Shown here piece after piece: positions 56,159 to 64,000 of a stretch of DNA of 64,000 bases. The stretch comes from Mycetocola saprophilus (GTDB lineage Bacteria > Actinomycetota > Actinomycetes > Actinomycetales > Microbacteriaceae): the NCBI RefSeq assembly GCF_000718085.1, contig NZ_JOEC01000001.1:682001-746000 (forward strand). The letters run 5' to 3'. A program made the translations under genes and the position numbers. Every line of letters begins with the position of its first letter. The stretch's first letter is position 1. The notes under the pieces were generated by a model. That model did not search any database and had not been told where the DNA came from. It was given only the letters and a program-made list of their open reading frames with translations.

Positions 56159-57718
56159 GTGACCGACCCTCAGAACGGACGTTTCCCCGAACGCCTGACC
56201 CCCGGAGGTTCCTCCGGCCCCGTCGATCCGGCCGCCGCTTCGGCACCGGGTGCCTCCTCCGCGCAGGGATCTGCCGCACGGGACGCCTCGGTGTCGGGGG
56301 AGACTTCGGCACCGGGCGCGACTCCCGCGTCGGGGGAGACCTCGGTGCCGAGCGAGTCGATTGTGCGAGGCGAGGCCTCCGGTCCGGTGGGATCCTCTCA
56401 CCCCGAGGAGCCCGTGGAGGACGTCCTCAACCACGTGTTTTCCGAGCTGACCGGCGAGCTTCCCCGGGATGTCCTGGAGGCTCACGAACGGGCACTCCAG
56501 GAGCCCGATCCCGTGCTGCCCACGCCGACCAGTCGGCGCGAGGCGCGCGAACAGGCCCAGATTGCCGAGACCCGGGCGCAGCGCCGCGCCGAGGCCGAGG
56601 CGGCGCTGGCCCAGCACACGGAGGCCCTGCGCTCCACGACCAAGCCCAAAAAGCGCCGTCGGCGCGGGTTCGTGGTCGCGGGCATCAGCGTGCTCGTGGT
56701 GGCGGCCCTGGTCGGGGTGGGCGCATTGACGCTGGGCCCGGTCATCCCCAAGCTGATCGAACGGATCTCCTCGATGGAAGTGAAGGACTTTGAGGGCGAG
56801 GGTACCGGTCAGATCACCGTGACCATCGCCGACGGGGACGACGGAACCGCGGTCGCGCGCACGCTCTTCAAAGCCGGCGTGACCGCCTCGGTCGAGTCGT
56901 TCTACCAGCTCCTGGTGGGAAGCAGCAGCGAACCGGTATTCCACCCGGGCATGTACTCGCTGCGCAAGGAGATGAGTGCCCAGGCCGCGCTGAACGCGCT
57001 GCTGAAGCCCGGCAACCGCCTCGAGGGCGGCCTGCTCATTCGCGAGGGTGAAACCGGACGCACGATCCTTCCCGCGCTGGCCGCGGCGATCGGCGTGCCC
57101 GAGGCCGATGTTCAGGCGGTCGCGGCATCCCCGGCAAACTTCGGTCTGCCGCCCGAAGCCGTCACGATGGAGGGCTGGTTGTTCCCGGCCACCTACACGT
57201 TCCCCAAGGGCACCACCGCAGCCCAGGCACTACAGACAATGGTGGATCGCACCAAGCGCGCCCTGACCGATGCGGGCGTGCCCGCCGATCAGTACGAGCG
57301 CATCCTCAACGTGGCTTCAATCGTGCAGCGTGAAGCGCGGGCCACCGACGACTTCGCCAAGGTTTCCCGGGTCATCGAAAACCGCCTGGCCGCGGGGATG
57401 AAGCTACAGATGGACTCGACCGCCCAGTACGGCAAGGGGCAGGCCGATGGTTCGGTGTGGTCCTCGGCCGAGTCCCTCCGGGACAAAAACGACTGGAACA
57501 CGTACGAGCGCGACGGGCTTCCGGTTGGGCCGATCAGCAACCCCGGTGACGATGCGATCAAGGCTGCCATGGCCCCCGCCAACGGCGACTGGTTGTTCTT
57601 TGTCACGGTGAACCTCACCACCGGTGAGACCGTCTTCACCAACAACAATGCCGATCACGAGGCCGCGGTCAAGCAGCTGCGAGACTGGTGCTCGGCGAAC
57701 CCCGGTAAGGGCTGCTAG
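56159..57718 (+). CDS. mltG: Endolytic murein transglycosylase MltG
   Basis: Cuts nascent peptidoglycan to set glycan length. The 519-residue protein has a long cytoplasmic N-terminus (about 165 residues; Ser/Ala/Gly/Pro-rich with two GETS repeats), one membrane helix (about 168-190) and the YceG domain, with the catalytic Glu in SIVQREAR and the QMDSTAQYG segment. The start GTG lies 2 bases after ruvX. aroE shares 1 base with its stop. Confidence 0.94.
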   Translation: MTDPQNGRFPERLTPGGSSGPVDPAAASAPGASSAQGSAARDASVSGETSAPGATPASGETSVPSESIVRGEASGPVGSSHPEEPVEDVLNHVFSELTGELPRDVLEAHERALQEPDPVLPTPTSRREAREQAQIAETRAQRRAEAEAALAQHTEALRSTTKPKKRRRRGFVVAGISVLVVAALVGVGALTLGPVIPKLIERISSMEVKDFEGEGTGQITVTIADGDDGTAVARTLFKAGVTASVESFYQLLVGSSSEPVFHPGMYSLRKEMSAQAALNALLKPGNRLEGGLLIREGETGRTILPALAAAIGVPEADVQAVAASPANFGLPPEAVTMEGWLFPATYTFPKGTTAAQALQTMVDRTKRALTDAGVPADQYERILNVASIVQREARATDDFAKVSRVIENRLAAGMKLQMDSTAQYGKGQADGSVWSSAESLRDKNDWNTYERDGLPVGPISNPGDDAIKAAMAPANGDWLFFVTVNLTTGETVFTNNNADHEAAVKQLRDWCSANPGKGC

Positions 57719-58590
57719 TGGCCACCACACACCTCGCGGTCTTCGGTTCGCCGATTGATCACTCCCGTTCCCCCGACCTGCATCGGGCCGCCTACGCGCG
57801 CCTGGGGCTGGAGGACTGGGACTACGGTCGCCGCGAGGTGGGTGAGGCCGAACTGGCCGGGATTTTGGCCGGGCTGGATGAGTCCTGGCGTGGTCTCTCG
57901 CTGACGATGCCGCTCAAGGGGGAATCGTTCCGGATCGCCGCCGAGCGCGACGAGAACGCGATCCTGACCGGTGCCGTCAACACGCTGCTGCTCGTGCCCG
58001 GGGAGGCGCCCCGCGGATTCAACACCGATATCGCCGGGATTGCCGACGCGGTGCGCGGTTTGGTGGGGGAGAACCCCCTGCCGCGCGGGGGCGTCGACAT
58101 TCTGGGCGGAGGTGCAACCGCCGCCAGCGCGCTGGTGGCCGCCGCCCGCCTCGGTGCCCACGCGGTGCGGGTCTTTGCGCGCACCCCGGATCGGGCTGCG
58201 CACCTCGAACCCATCGCCGATGCCCTGGGGATCACCCTGGAAATCCGCCGGTTTGATCAGTATGTGGTGGCCGCCGATACCGACCTGGTGATCTCTACCC
58301 TGCCCGGCGGGGCCTCCTCGGGCATCGTGTTCCCGGCGGATCTGCGGGCACGCACGATCCTGTTTGACGTGGCCTATTCGCCCTGGCCCAGCGCGCTGGC
58401 GAGCGAGTGGGTTGCCGAAGGCGGTATCGTGGTCAGTGGACTGGAGATGCTGGTCCGCCAGGCGCTTATCCAGGTGCGGATCTTTGTGGGGCACAACCCC
58501 GCTCTGCCTCTGCCCGATGAGCACGCGGTCCTCGCCGACATGTATGCGGCGGTGGGGCTGCAGCTGCCCGCAACACCCACCCCCAGTTAG
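57718..58590 (+). CDS. aroE: Shikimate dehydrogenase
   Basis: Reduces 3-dehydroshikimate with NADPH. The 290-residue protein has FGSPIDHSRSPDLHR, the Lys-bearing TMPLKGES, the NTD-type turn FNTDIAGI, and a NADP-binding GGGATAAS. Chromosomal TAGTG overlap with mltG suggests coupling. The next gene, aroC, begins after 81 bases. Confidence 0.95.
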   Translation: MATTHLAVFGSPIDHSRSPDLHRAAYARLGLEDWDYGRREVGEAELAGILAGLDESWRGLSLTMPLKGESFRIAAERDENAILTGAVNTLLLVPGEAPRGFNTDIAGIADAVRGLVGENPLPRGGVDILGGGATAASALVAAARLGAHAVRVFARTPDRAAHLEPIADALGITLEIRRFDQYVVAADTDLVISTLPGGASSGIVFPADLRARTILFDVAYSPWPSALASEWVAEGGIVVSGLEMLVRQALIQVRIFVGHNPALPLPDEHAVLADMYAAVGLQLPATPTPS

Positions 58591-58671
58591 CGGTTTTTCG
58601 CCGGATGCCCCGTGCACGCCGGCCTCAGATGTTCATGCGCGGGTCACCGCGACGAGGGAAAGATAGGTGCC

Positions 58672-59892
58672 ATGCTTCGTTGGCTCACCGCCGGAGAATC
58701 TCACGGCCCGGAACTGATCGCAATCGTTGAGGGGCTGCCGTCGGGCGTCCCGGTGTCGATGGACGCCATCCGTGAGGACCTCGCCCGCCGCAAGCTCGGT
58801 TATGGTCGCGGATCGCGGATGAAGTTCGAGGCCGACGAGCTGCACATCTCCGGTGGCGTGCGTCACGGATTCACCCTGGGTGGTCCGGTCGCGCTGCGCG
58901 TGGGTAACACCGAGTGGCCCAAGTGGACCGAGGTCATGAGCCCGGAGCCGGTGGAGCTGTCGGACATGTCTCGTGGTCGCGGCGCGCCGCTGACCCGTCC
59001 GCGTCCCGGTCACGCCGACCTGGTGGGCATGCAGAAGTACAACTTTGACGAGGCTCGTCCGATCCTCGAGCGCGCCAGCGCCCGCGAGACCGCGGCCCGC
59101 GTGGCCCTCGGCGCCGTGGCCAAGTCGTTCCTGAACGAGCTGAGTGTCGAGCTGGTCTCGCACACCATCGCGATCGGACCGATCCGCGTTCCCGACGGCA
59201 CCGCCCTGCCGCTGCCCGGCGACGTGGACGCGCTGGACGCCGATCCGCTGCGCTGCTTCGACGCCGAGACCTCGGCCAAGATGGTCGCCGAGGTGGATGA
59301 CACCAAGAAGAACGGCGACACCATCGGTGGCGTGGTTGAGGTGCTCGCCTACAACCTGCCGCCCGGACTGGGTTCGCACGTGCACTGGGATCGTCGCCTC
59401 GACGCCCAGCTGGCGCAGGCGATCATGGGTATCCAGGCCATCAAGGGTGTCGAGATCGGTGACGGTTTCGAGACCACCCGTCGTCGCGGTTCGGCCGCCC
59501 ACGATGAACTGTTCATCGAGGACGGCGTGATCGTACGTTCGAGCGACCGCGCGGGCGGCATCGAGGGCGGCATGAGCACCGGTACCGTGCTGCGCGTGCG
59601 CGCCGGCATGAAGCCGATCGCCACCGTGCCACACTCGCTGCGCACCGTGGACACCGCAACCGGCGAGGCCGCCGGTGCCCACCACCAGCGCTCGGATGTC
59701 TGTGCCGTGCCCGCCGCCGGCGTGGTGGCCGAGGCCATGGTTGCGCTCGTGCTGGCCAATTCTGTGCTGGAGAAGTTCGGGGGCGACTCGATCGTGGAGA
59801 CCCGTCGCAACCTCGACGCCTACCGCGCGCACCTGGCCGCCAACCTGCACACCGCCGAGGCCTCCAACCCGGAGCTCGCCGCCGGTGAGTAA
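58672..59892 (+). CDS. aroC: Chorismate synthase
   Basis: Forms chorismate from EPSP using reduced FMN. 406 residues with [45 protein letters not shown] and [12 protein letters not shown] 58672 is preceded by AGGT and GAGGG. aroK overlaps by 8 bases. Confidence 0.98.
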   Translation: MLRWLTAGESHGPELIAIVEGLPSGVPVSMDAIREDLARRKLGYGRGSRMKFEADELHISGGVRHGFTLGGPVALRVGNTEWPKWTEVMSPEPVELSDMSRGRGAPLTRPRPGHADLVGMQKYNFDEARPILERASARETAARVALGAVAKSFLNELSVELVSHTIAIGPIRVPDGTALPLPGDVDALDADPLRCFDAETSAKMVAEVDDTKKNGDTIGGVVEVLAYNLPPGLGSHVHWDRRLDAQLAQAIMGIQAIKGVEIGDGFETTRRRGSAAHDELFIEDGVIVRSSDRAGGIEGGMSTGTVLRVRAGMKPIATVPHSLRTVDTATGEAAGAHHQRSDVCAVPAAGVVAEAMVALVLANSVLEKFGGDSIVETRRNLDAYRAHLAANLHTAEASNPELAAGE

Positions 59893-60397
59893 TCAGCACG
59901 TCCCCAAGACGATCGCGATGGTCGGTCCGATGGGTTCGGGAAAAACGAAGATTGGTCGCCGGCTCGCCCGCGACCTGGATCGCCCGTTCATCGACACCGA
60001 CCAGCGCATCGTCGCCGAGCACGGCGAGATCGCCGGAATCTTCGAGCGGGTGGGCGAGGCCGGTTTCCGCGCCATCGAACGCGAGGTGGTGGCCCAGGCC
60101 CTCACCGAACCCGCCGTGGTTTCGCTCGGTGGGGGATCGGTGCTGGATGCCGATACCCGCGCTACCCTGCGCGAATTGCCCACCATCTACCTGACCGTGT
60201 CGGAGCGGGTGGTGCGCGGACGCCTGCGTGGCGGCAAGCGCCCGCTGGTGCAGAACGACCCCGACGCCTGGCTGCGCATCTTCACCGAGCGTCGCGCCTT
60301 GTACGAGGAGGTTGCCAGCGTTCGCTTTGACACCTCCGCCGGACACATCACCGCCCTCGGTGGCAAGATTGCCGCGTGGGCTAAGGAGAACTCATGA
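59885..60397 (+). CDS. aroK: Shikimate kinase
   Basis: Phosphorylates shikimate at the 3-position. 170 residues with Walker A GPMGSGKT (14-21), DTD near residue 39, GEAGFRAIE and GGGSVLDAD. Start GTG 59885 lies 8 bases inside the aroC end. It overlaps aroB by 4 bases (ATGA). Confidence 0.96.
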   Translation: MSNQHVPKTIAMVGPMGSGKTKIGRRLARDLDRPFIDTDQRIVAEHGEIAGIFERVGEAGFRAIEREVVAQALTEPAVVSLGGGSVLDADTRATLRELPTIYLTVSERVVRGRLRGGKRPLVQNDPDAWLRIFTERRALYEEVASVRFDTSAGHITALGGKIAAWAKENS

Positions 60398-61479
60398 GTA
60401 CCCCCGAACCCACCGTCGTTCCCGTTTCCTCCCCGCAGGGTGACTATGAGGTCATCATCGGCCGAGACATCTATGGCGGCATCCCCGCCGTGCTCGGCGA
60501 GGGTGTGCAGAAGGTGCTGATCGTGCACCCGCCGACCCTGGGGGCACGCGCAGCCGCGCTGCGTGAAACCCTGGCCGAGCACTATCAGGTGCTGCTGGCC
60601 GAGGTCCCCGATGCCGAGGCCGCTAAGCGCGTGGAGGTCGCCGCATTCTGCTGGCAGATCCTCGGACAGGCCGACTTTGCCCGCACCGATGCCGTGATTG
60701 GCTTCGGTGGCGGCGCCATCACCGATCTCGCCGGCTTCGTGGCGGCCACCTGGCTGCGCGGGGTTAAGCTCATCTCGCTGCCCACCTCGGTGCTGGCAAT
60801 GGTCGACGCCGCCGTGGGTGGCAAGACCGGCATCAACACCAACGAGGGCAAGAACCTGGTGGGTGTGTTCCACGCCCCCTCGGCCGTCTTCGCCGACCTC
60901 TCGGTGCTCGACACCCTGCCGCGCAACGAGATCCTCACCGGCTTCGCCGAGATCGTCAAGGCTGGGTTCATCTACTACCCGGAGATCCTCGACATCATCG
61001 AGGCCGATGTTGCCGTGGCCACCAACCCGGAAACCGATGAGTTCCGCCGGGTGATCGAGCTCTCGATCGACATGAAGGCCCGGGTCGTGGGCGAGGACTT
61101 CCGCGAGGCGGGTCTGCGCGAAATCCTCAACTACGGGCACACCCTGGGGCACGCGATCGAACACGCCGAGCGCTACCAGTGGCGTCACGGTGCCGCGGTT
61201 GCGGTGGGCATGGTGTTTGCCGCCGAACTCTCGCGCCTGGCCGGACGCCTCTCCGATGAGGCCGTGGACCGCACCCGCGCGATCCTCGACTCGCTGGATC
61301 TGCCCACCAGCTATCCGGTGGGCCGCTGGAACACGCTGCTGGCCACCATGCAGCGCGATAAGAAGGTGCGCGCGGGCATGCTCCGCTTCATCGTGCTGGA
61401 CGATATCGGCAAGCCCAGCGTGCTGACCGCCCCGGAAACCTCGCTGCTGTTTGCCGCATATCAGGAGATCGGGTCCTAG
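60394..61479 (+). CDS. aroB: 3-dehydroquinate synthase
   Basis: Second shikimate-pathway enzyme, NAD- and metal-dependent. 361 residues with GGGAITDLAGFVAATWLRG, PTSVLAMVDAAVGGKTGIN, and the metal-binding Glu and His of the fold (LREILNYGHTLGHAIEH). ATGA overlap with aroK. Confidence 0.97.
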   Translation: MSTPEPTVVPVSSPQGDYEVIIGRDIYGGIPAVLGEGVQKVLIVHPPTLGARAAALRETLAEHYQVLLAEVPDAEAAKRVEVAAFCWQILGQADFARTDAVIGFGGGAITDLAGFVAATWLRGVKLISLPTSVLAMVDAAVGGKTGINTNEGKNLVGVFHAPSAVFADLSVLDTLPRNEILTGFAEIVKAGFIYYPEILDIIEADVAVATNPETDEFRRVIELSIDMKARVVGEDFREAGLREILNYGHTLGHAIEHAERYQWRHGAAVAVGMVFAAELSRLAGRLSDEAVDRTRAILDSLDLPTSYPVGRWNTLLATMQRDKKVRAGMLRFIVLDDIGKPSVLTAPETSLLFAAYQEIGS

Positions 61480-61498
61480 GATCCGGTAGTCTGCGATC

Positions 61499-61942
61499 AT
61501 GACCCGCATCCTTGTCCTCAACGGCCCGAACCTCAACCGCCTGGGCTCCCGCCAGCCCGAGGTGTACGGCTCGGGGACCCTCGACGACCTCAAGCGCATC
61601 CTCCAGGAAGACGCCTCCGAGGGAGTCGAGATCGACCTGCGTCAGAGCAACTATGAGGGGCAGCTGGTGGAGTGGATCCACGAGGCCGCCGATGCGGGCA
61701 CCCCGGTGATCCTCAACGCGGGTGCCCTGACCCACTACAGCTATGCGCTGCGGGACGCGATCGCGCTGCTCCATGAGCCCGGGGTTCCGCTGATCGAGGT
61801 GCACATCTCCAACGTGCACGCCCGCGAGGAGTTCCGGCACACCAGCGTCATCTCGGCCGTTTCCACCGGGGTGATCGCCGGATTTGGATTCGATTCCTAC
61901 CGTCTCGCCCTGGTTCAGCTGACCGGATTCTCCGGCCGCTAG
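61499..61942 (+). CDS. aroQ: 3-dehydroquinate dehydratase, type II
   Basis: Third shikimate-pathway enzyme. A 147-residue type II protein: [18 protein letters not shown], the catalytic region [21 protein letters not shown] and [15 protein letters not shown] 61499 follows TAGTCT (61487-61492) by 6 bases, so a leaderless promoter is likely, separate from aroB. Confidence 0.96.
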   Translation: MTRILVLNGPNLNRLGSRQPEVYGSGTLDDLKRILQEDASEGVEIDLRQSNYEGQLVEWIHEAADAGTPVILNAGALTHYSYALRDAIALLHEPGVPLIEVHISNVHAREEFRHTSVISAVSTGVIAGFGFDSYRLALVQLTGFSGR

Positions 61943-62048
61943 GCGGGCCCGCGCGCGCCGTTCTTTGAAGGTTCACGGCGCGTCTACTAAGATGGGTGGG
62001 TCGGTCGCACCCGATCGTACCTTTTTTAACTGAACGGAACCGCTTTTC

Positions 62049-62612
62049 ATGGCATCTACCGCTGACATCAAGAACGGCGTTGTCCTCAAGATTGACGGAC
62101 AGCTCTGGACCGTAATCGACTTCCAGCACGTCAAGCCGGGCAAGGGTGGCGCATTCGTGCGCACCAAGATGAAGAACGTCGTCTCCGGCAAGACCGTAGA
62201 CAAGACCTACAACGCCGGCACCAAGATCGAGCTTGAGAGCGTCGACCGCCGCGACTTCACCTACCTCTACGCCGATGGCGATGCCTATGTCTTCATGGAC
62301 GCCACCGACTACGACCAGATCAACGTTCCCGCCGCCGTCGTTGGCGACGCCGCGAACTTCCTGCTGGAGAACCAGGCCGTCACCATCGCCCTGAACAACG
62401 GCAACCCGCTGTACGTGGACCTGCCCGCCTCGGTGGTTATCACCATCACCCACACCGACCCGGGCCTGCAGGGCGACCGTTCCACCGGTGGCACCAAGCC
62501 GGCAACCATCGAGACCGGATACGAGATCCAGGTCCCGCTGTTTGTTGAGAGCGGCACCCGCGTCAAGGTAGACACCCGCACCGGTGACTACCTGGGCCGC
62601 GTGAACGACTAG
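62049..62612 (+). CDS. efp: Translation elongation factor P
   Basis: Relieves stalling at proline stretches. 187 residues with three beta-barrel domains; the loop reads [14 protein letters not shown] with the tip Lys32. The TAAGAT at 61988-61993 is a likely promoter. The next gene starts 2 bases on. Confidence 0.97.
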   Translation: MASTADIKNGVVLKIDGQLWTVIDFQHVKPGKGGAFVRTKMKNVVSGKTVDKTYNAGTKIELESVDRRDFTYLYADGDAYVFMDATDYDQINVPAAVVGDAANFLLENQAVTIALNNGNPLYVDLPASVVITITHTDPGLQGDRSTGGTKPATIETGYEIQVPLFVESGTRVKVDTRTGDYLGRVND

Positions 62613-62614
62613 TA

Positions 62615-63034
62615 GTGAGCGCCAGAACTAAAGCCCGCAAGCGGGCACTCGATATGCTGTACGGCGCGGACGTCCGCGATCAGCCGATCCACGTGATCCT
62701 GACCGCCGAGGCCGCGCGCGCCGCGCACGAACCCGCGCGCGAGGCATCGTGGCTGTACGCACGCGAGATCGTGGACGGTGTGTTTGATCACGCCGCCGAG
62801 ATCGACGAGCAGCTGGAAACCTACGCGCAGGGCTGGACCCTCGCCCGGATGCCCGTGGTGGATCGTGCGATCCTCCGCATCGGCGTCTGGGAGATGCTGT
62901 TCAACCCGCAGGTCCCGGTGGCCGTGGCCATCGACGAGGCCGTGGAGGCCGCCAAGCAGTTCTCGACGGATGACTCCGCCGGGTTTGTGAACGGCCTGCT
63001 GGGCAAGATCGCCCAGGCCAACGCAGTCAGCTAG
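62615..63034 (+). CDS. nusB: Transcription antitermination factor NusB
   Basis: Joins NusE/S10 in rRNA antitermination. 139 residues, helical, with ARTKARKRALDMLYGADV, ARMPVVDRAILRIGVWEML and VNGLLGKIA. The GTG start is 2 bases after efp. Its last bases overlap the end of the converging aminotransferase gene by 8. Confidence 0.95.
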   Translation: MSARTKARKRALDMLYGADVRDQPIHVILTAEAARAAHEPAREASWLYAREIVDGVFDHAAEIDEQLETYAQGWTLARMPVVDRAILRIGVWEMLFNPQVPVAVAIDEAVEAAKQFSTDDSAGFVNGLLGKIAQANAVS

Positions 63035-64000
63035 GTATCCCGTACATAACGGCGGGCAGGCGTACGTAGCCGATGCCGCGGAAGCTGGTGAAGGCGGACT
63101 CGATACCGGTGGCGGCAAAGAGGCGCTCGCGCAGCCCGTCGGCCTCCTCGCGGGTGGACCCGAGGGTGCCCGGGAGTCGAATCAGGCGCATGGCCGGGGC
63201 GGGGTCGGCCACCTCGGGTCGGGTGGAGCCCGCGACATGAGGGGCCAGCGCGGCGGCCACCTGGGCGGCCGCCGCCTCGACCCCGGTGGTCATGGCCGCG
63301 CGGGCGCGATCCCAACCGAACGTGTGTTCGATAAAATCCACGGCGATCGGTGAGGCCAGGTAGGAGGTGATATCCAGGGTGCCCTGCATATCGAAGCGCT
63401 CGGGATAGGGCAGCTCCGCGTTCCAGGAGTCGATCAGCGGCCACAGGTCGTCGCGGTCCTCAGCGGCGGTCACCAGGAGCGCCGAACCGCGCGGGGCCGC
63501 CGGCCACTTGTGCAGGTTTCCAAACCACCAATCCGCTCCGGCTACCCGCGCCGCATCGGCGACCAGCCCGGGTGCGTGGGCACCATCCACGAGCACACGG
63601 ACGCCGTGGGCGTGCGCCAGCGTGGTGAGCGCGGCGGTGGGGAATACCTTGGCCGTGGCCGAGGAGATCTGATCCACCACGATCAGCCGGGTGCGCGGGG
63701 TGATCGCCGCGGTAAAGGTCGCCAGGATTTCTTGATCATCGGCCTCCAGCGCGATCGGCACGATGGTGACCCGGGCTCCGGTGCGCCGGGCCAGTCGGCG
63801 CACCCCCATCAGCACGGCACCGTAGCCGTGATCGGTCACCAGGATCTCGTCGCCGGCGGCGAGCCGCAGCGCGTTCAAAACCACCGTGGCACCGGCCGAG
63901 GCATTGGGAACAAAGACTGTATCGGCGGGGGATGCCCCCACAAATCCCGCCACGGCCTCGCGCGCCAACCGGGTGCGTTCGGCGGCAAACGGGAACCAGC
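63027..64000 (-). CDS. Class-V PLP aminotransferase (isopenicillin-N epimerase-like), cut by window edge
   Basis: The C-terminal 323 codons are in the window; the N-terminus is beyond position 64000. Seen are DTVFVPNASAG (PLP phosphate side), VDGAHAPG, and the PLP lysine in LHKWPAAPRG. The relation to isopenicillin-N epimerase/cysteine desulfurase-like group is clear, but the reaction is not. Converges on nusB. Confidence 0.9.
   Translation of the reverse strand, partial: WFPFAAERTRLAREAVAGFVGASPADTVFVPNASAGATVVLNALRLAAGDEILVTDHGYGAVLMGVRRLARRTGARVTIVPIALEADDQEILATFTAAITPRTRLIVVDQISSATAKVFPTAALTTLAHAHGVRVLVDGAHAPGLVADAARVAGADWWFGNLHKWPAAPRGSALLVTAAEDRDDLWPLIDSWNAELPYPERFDMQGTLDITSYLASPIAVDFIEHTFGWDRARAAMTTGVEAAAAQVAAALAPHVAGSTRPEVADPAPAMRLIRLPGTLGSTREEADGLRERLFAATGIESAFTSFRGIGYVRLPAVMYGIPS

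Overview
The window is a high-GC, gene-dense stretch of an actinobacterial chromosome, most likely from the Micrococcales and probably a Microbacteriaceae-like organism. Supporting signs are a mycothiol ligase (mshC), the PafB/PafC pair, frequent GTG starts, a RamB-type regulator beside the glyoxylate genes, an actinobacterial gene order (thrS-HIT-pdxS-pdxT-yebC-ruvCAB-yajC-secDF-rel; alaS-ruvX-mltG-aroECKBQ-efp-nusB), and many promoters whose -10 box lies 6-8 bases before the start codon, as expected for leaderless mRNAs. The species cannot be fixed from the sequence alone.

Layout. 1-7.0 kb: a partial sirtuin, a TrmH-type RNA methyltransferase, a D-Ala-D-Ala carboxypeptidase, an SGNH hydrolase, an SF2 helicase and a membrane protein of unknown function. 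7.0-11.6 kb: a glyoxylate-shunt block, with a RamB-like regulator divergent from aceA-aceB. 11.6-15.1 kb: an accessory segment holding an AT-rich gene for a Shedu-type (SduA/DUF4263) nuclease, an MFS exporter with a divergent ArsR-type regulator and shared operator, and a decayed, partly duplicated tRNA-Leu locus. 15.1-30.0 kb: an M20 peptidase, uppP-mshC, a PAC2 protein, a HAD phosphatase with trmI, an FKBP lipoprotein, pafB-pafC-tatA-tatC-helY, and lnt. 30.0-31.7 kb: seven tRNA genes (Val-CAC, three Gly-GCC, two Val-GAC, Cys-GCA), each in its own small transcription unit or pair. 31.7-33.8 kb: an ECF transporter S component and a cell-wall-anchored LRR protein ending in LASTG. 33.9-47.2 kb: thrS through rel. 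47.3-52.9 kb: small and housekeeping genes (DUF349, cyclophilin, rarA, rpsD). 53.0-63.0 kb: the alaS-ruvX-mltG-shikimate cluster, then aroQ, efp and nusB. 63.0-64.0 kb: a partial class-V aminotransferase.

How the parts fit. Most genes serve translation (tRNAs, thrS, alaS, rpsD, efp, trmI), recombination and repair (ruvCAB, rarA, PafBC), protein export (TatAC, YajC-SecDF), envelope building (uppP, carboxypeptidase, MltG, Lnt), the shikimate pathway and vitamin B6 synthesis. Comparison with the mycobacterial order suggests three cassette losses: the Pup-proteasome genes between trmI and pafB, the pgsA/PIM genes between the HIT gene and pdxS, and apt between secF and rel.

The parts most worth a second look are the 11.6-15.1 kb island (Shedu plus tRNA-Leu relics), the conserved leader element in front of four tRNA genes, the alternating half-sites in front of aceA and the MFS gene, the acidic insertion in RarA, and the structured leader of the LASTG protein.
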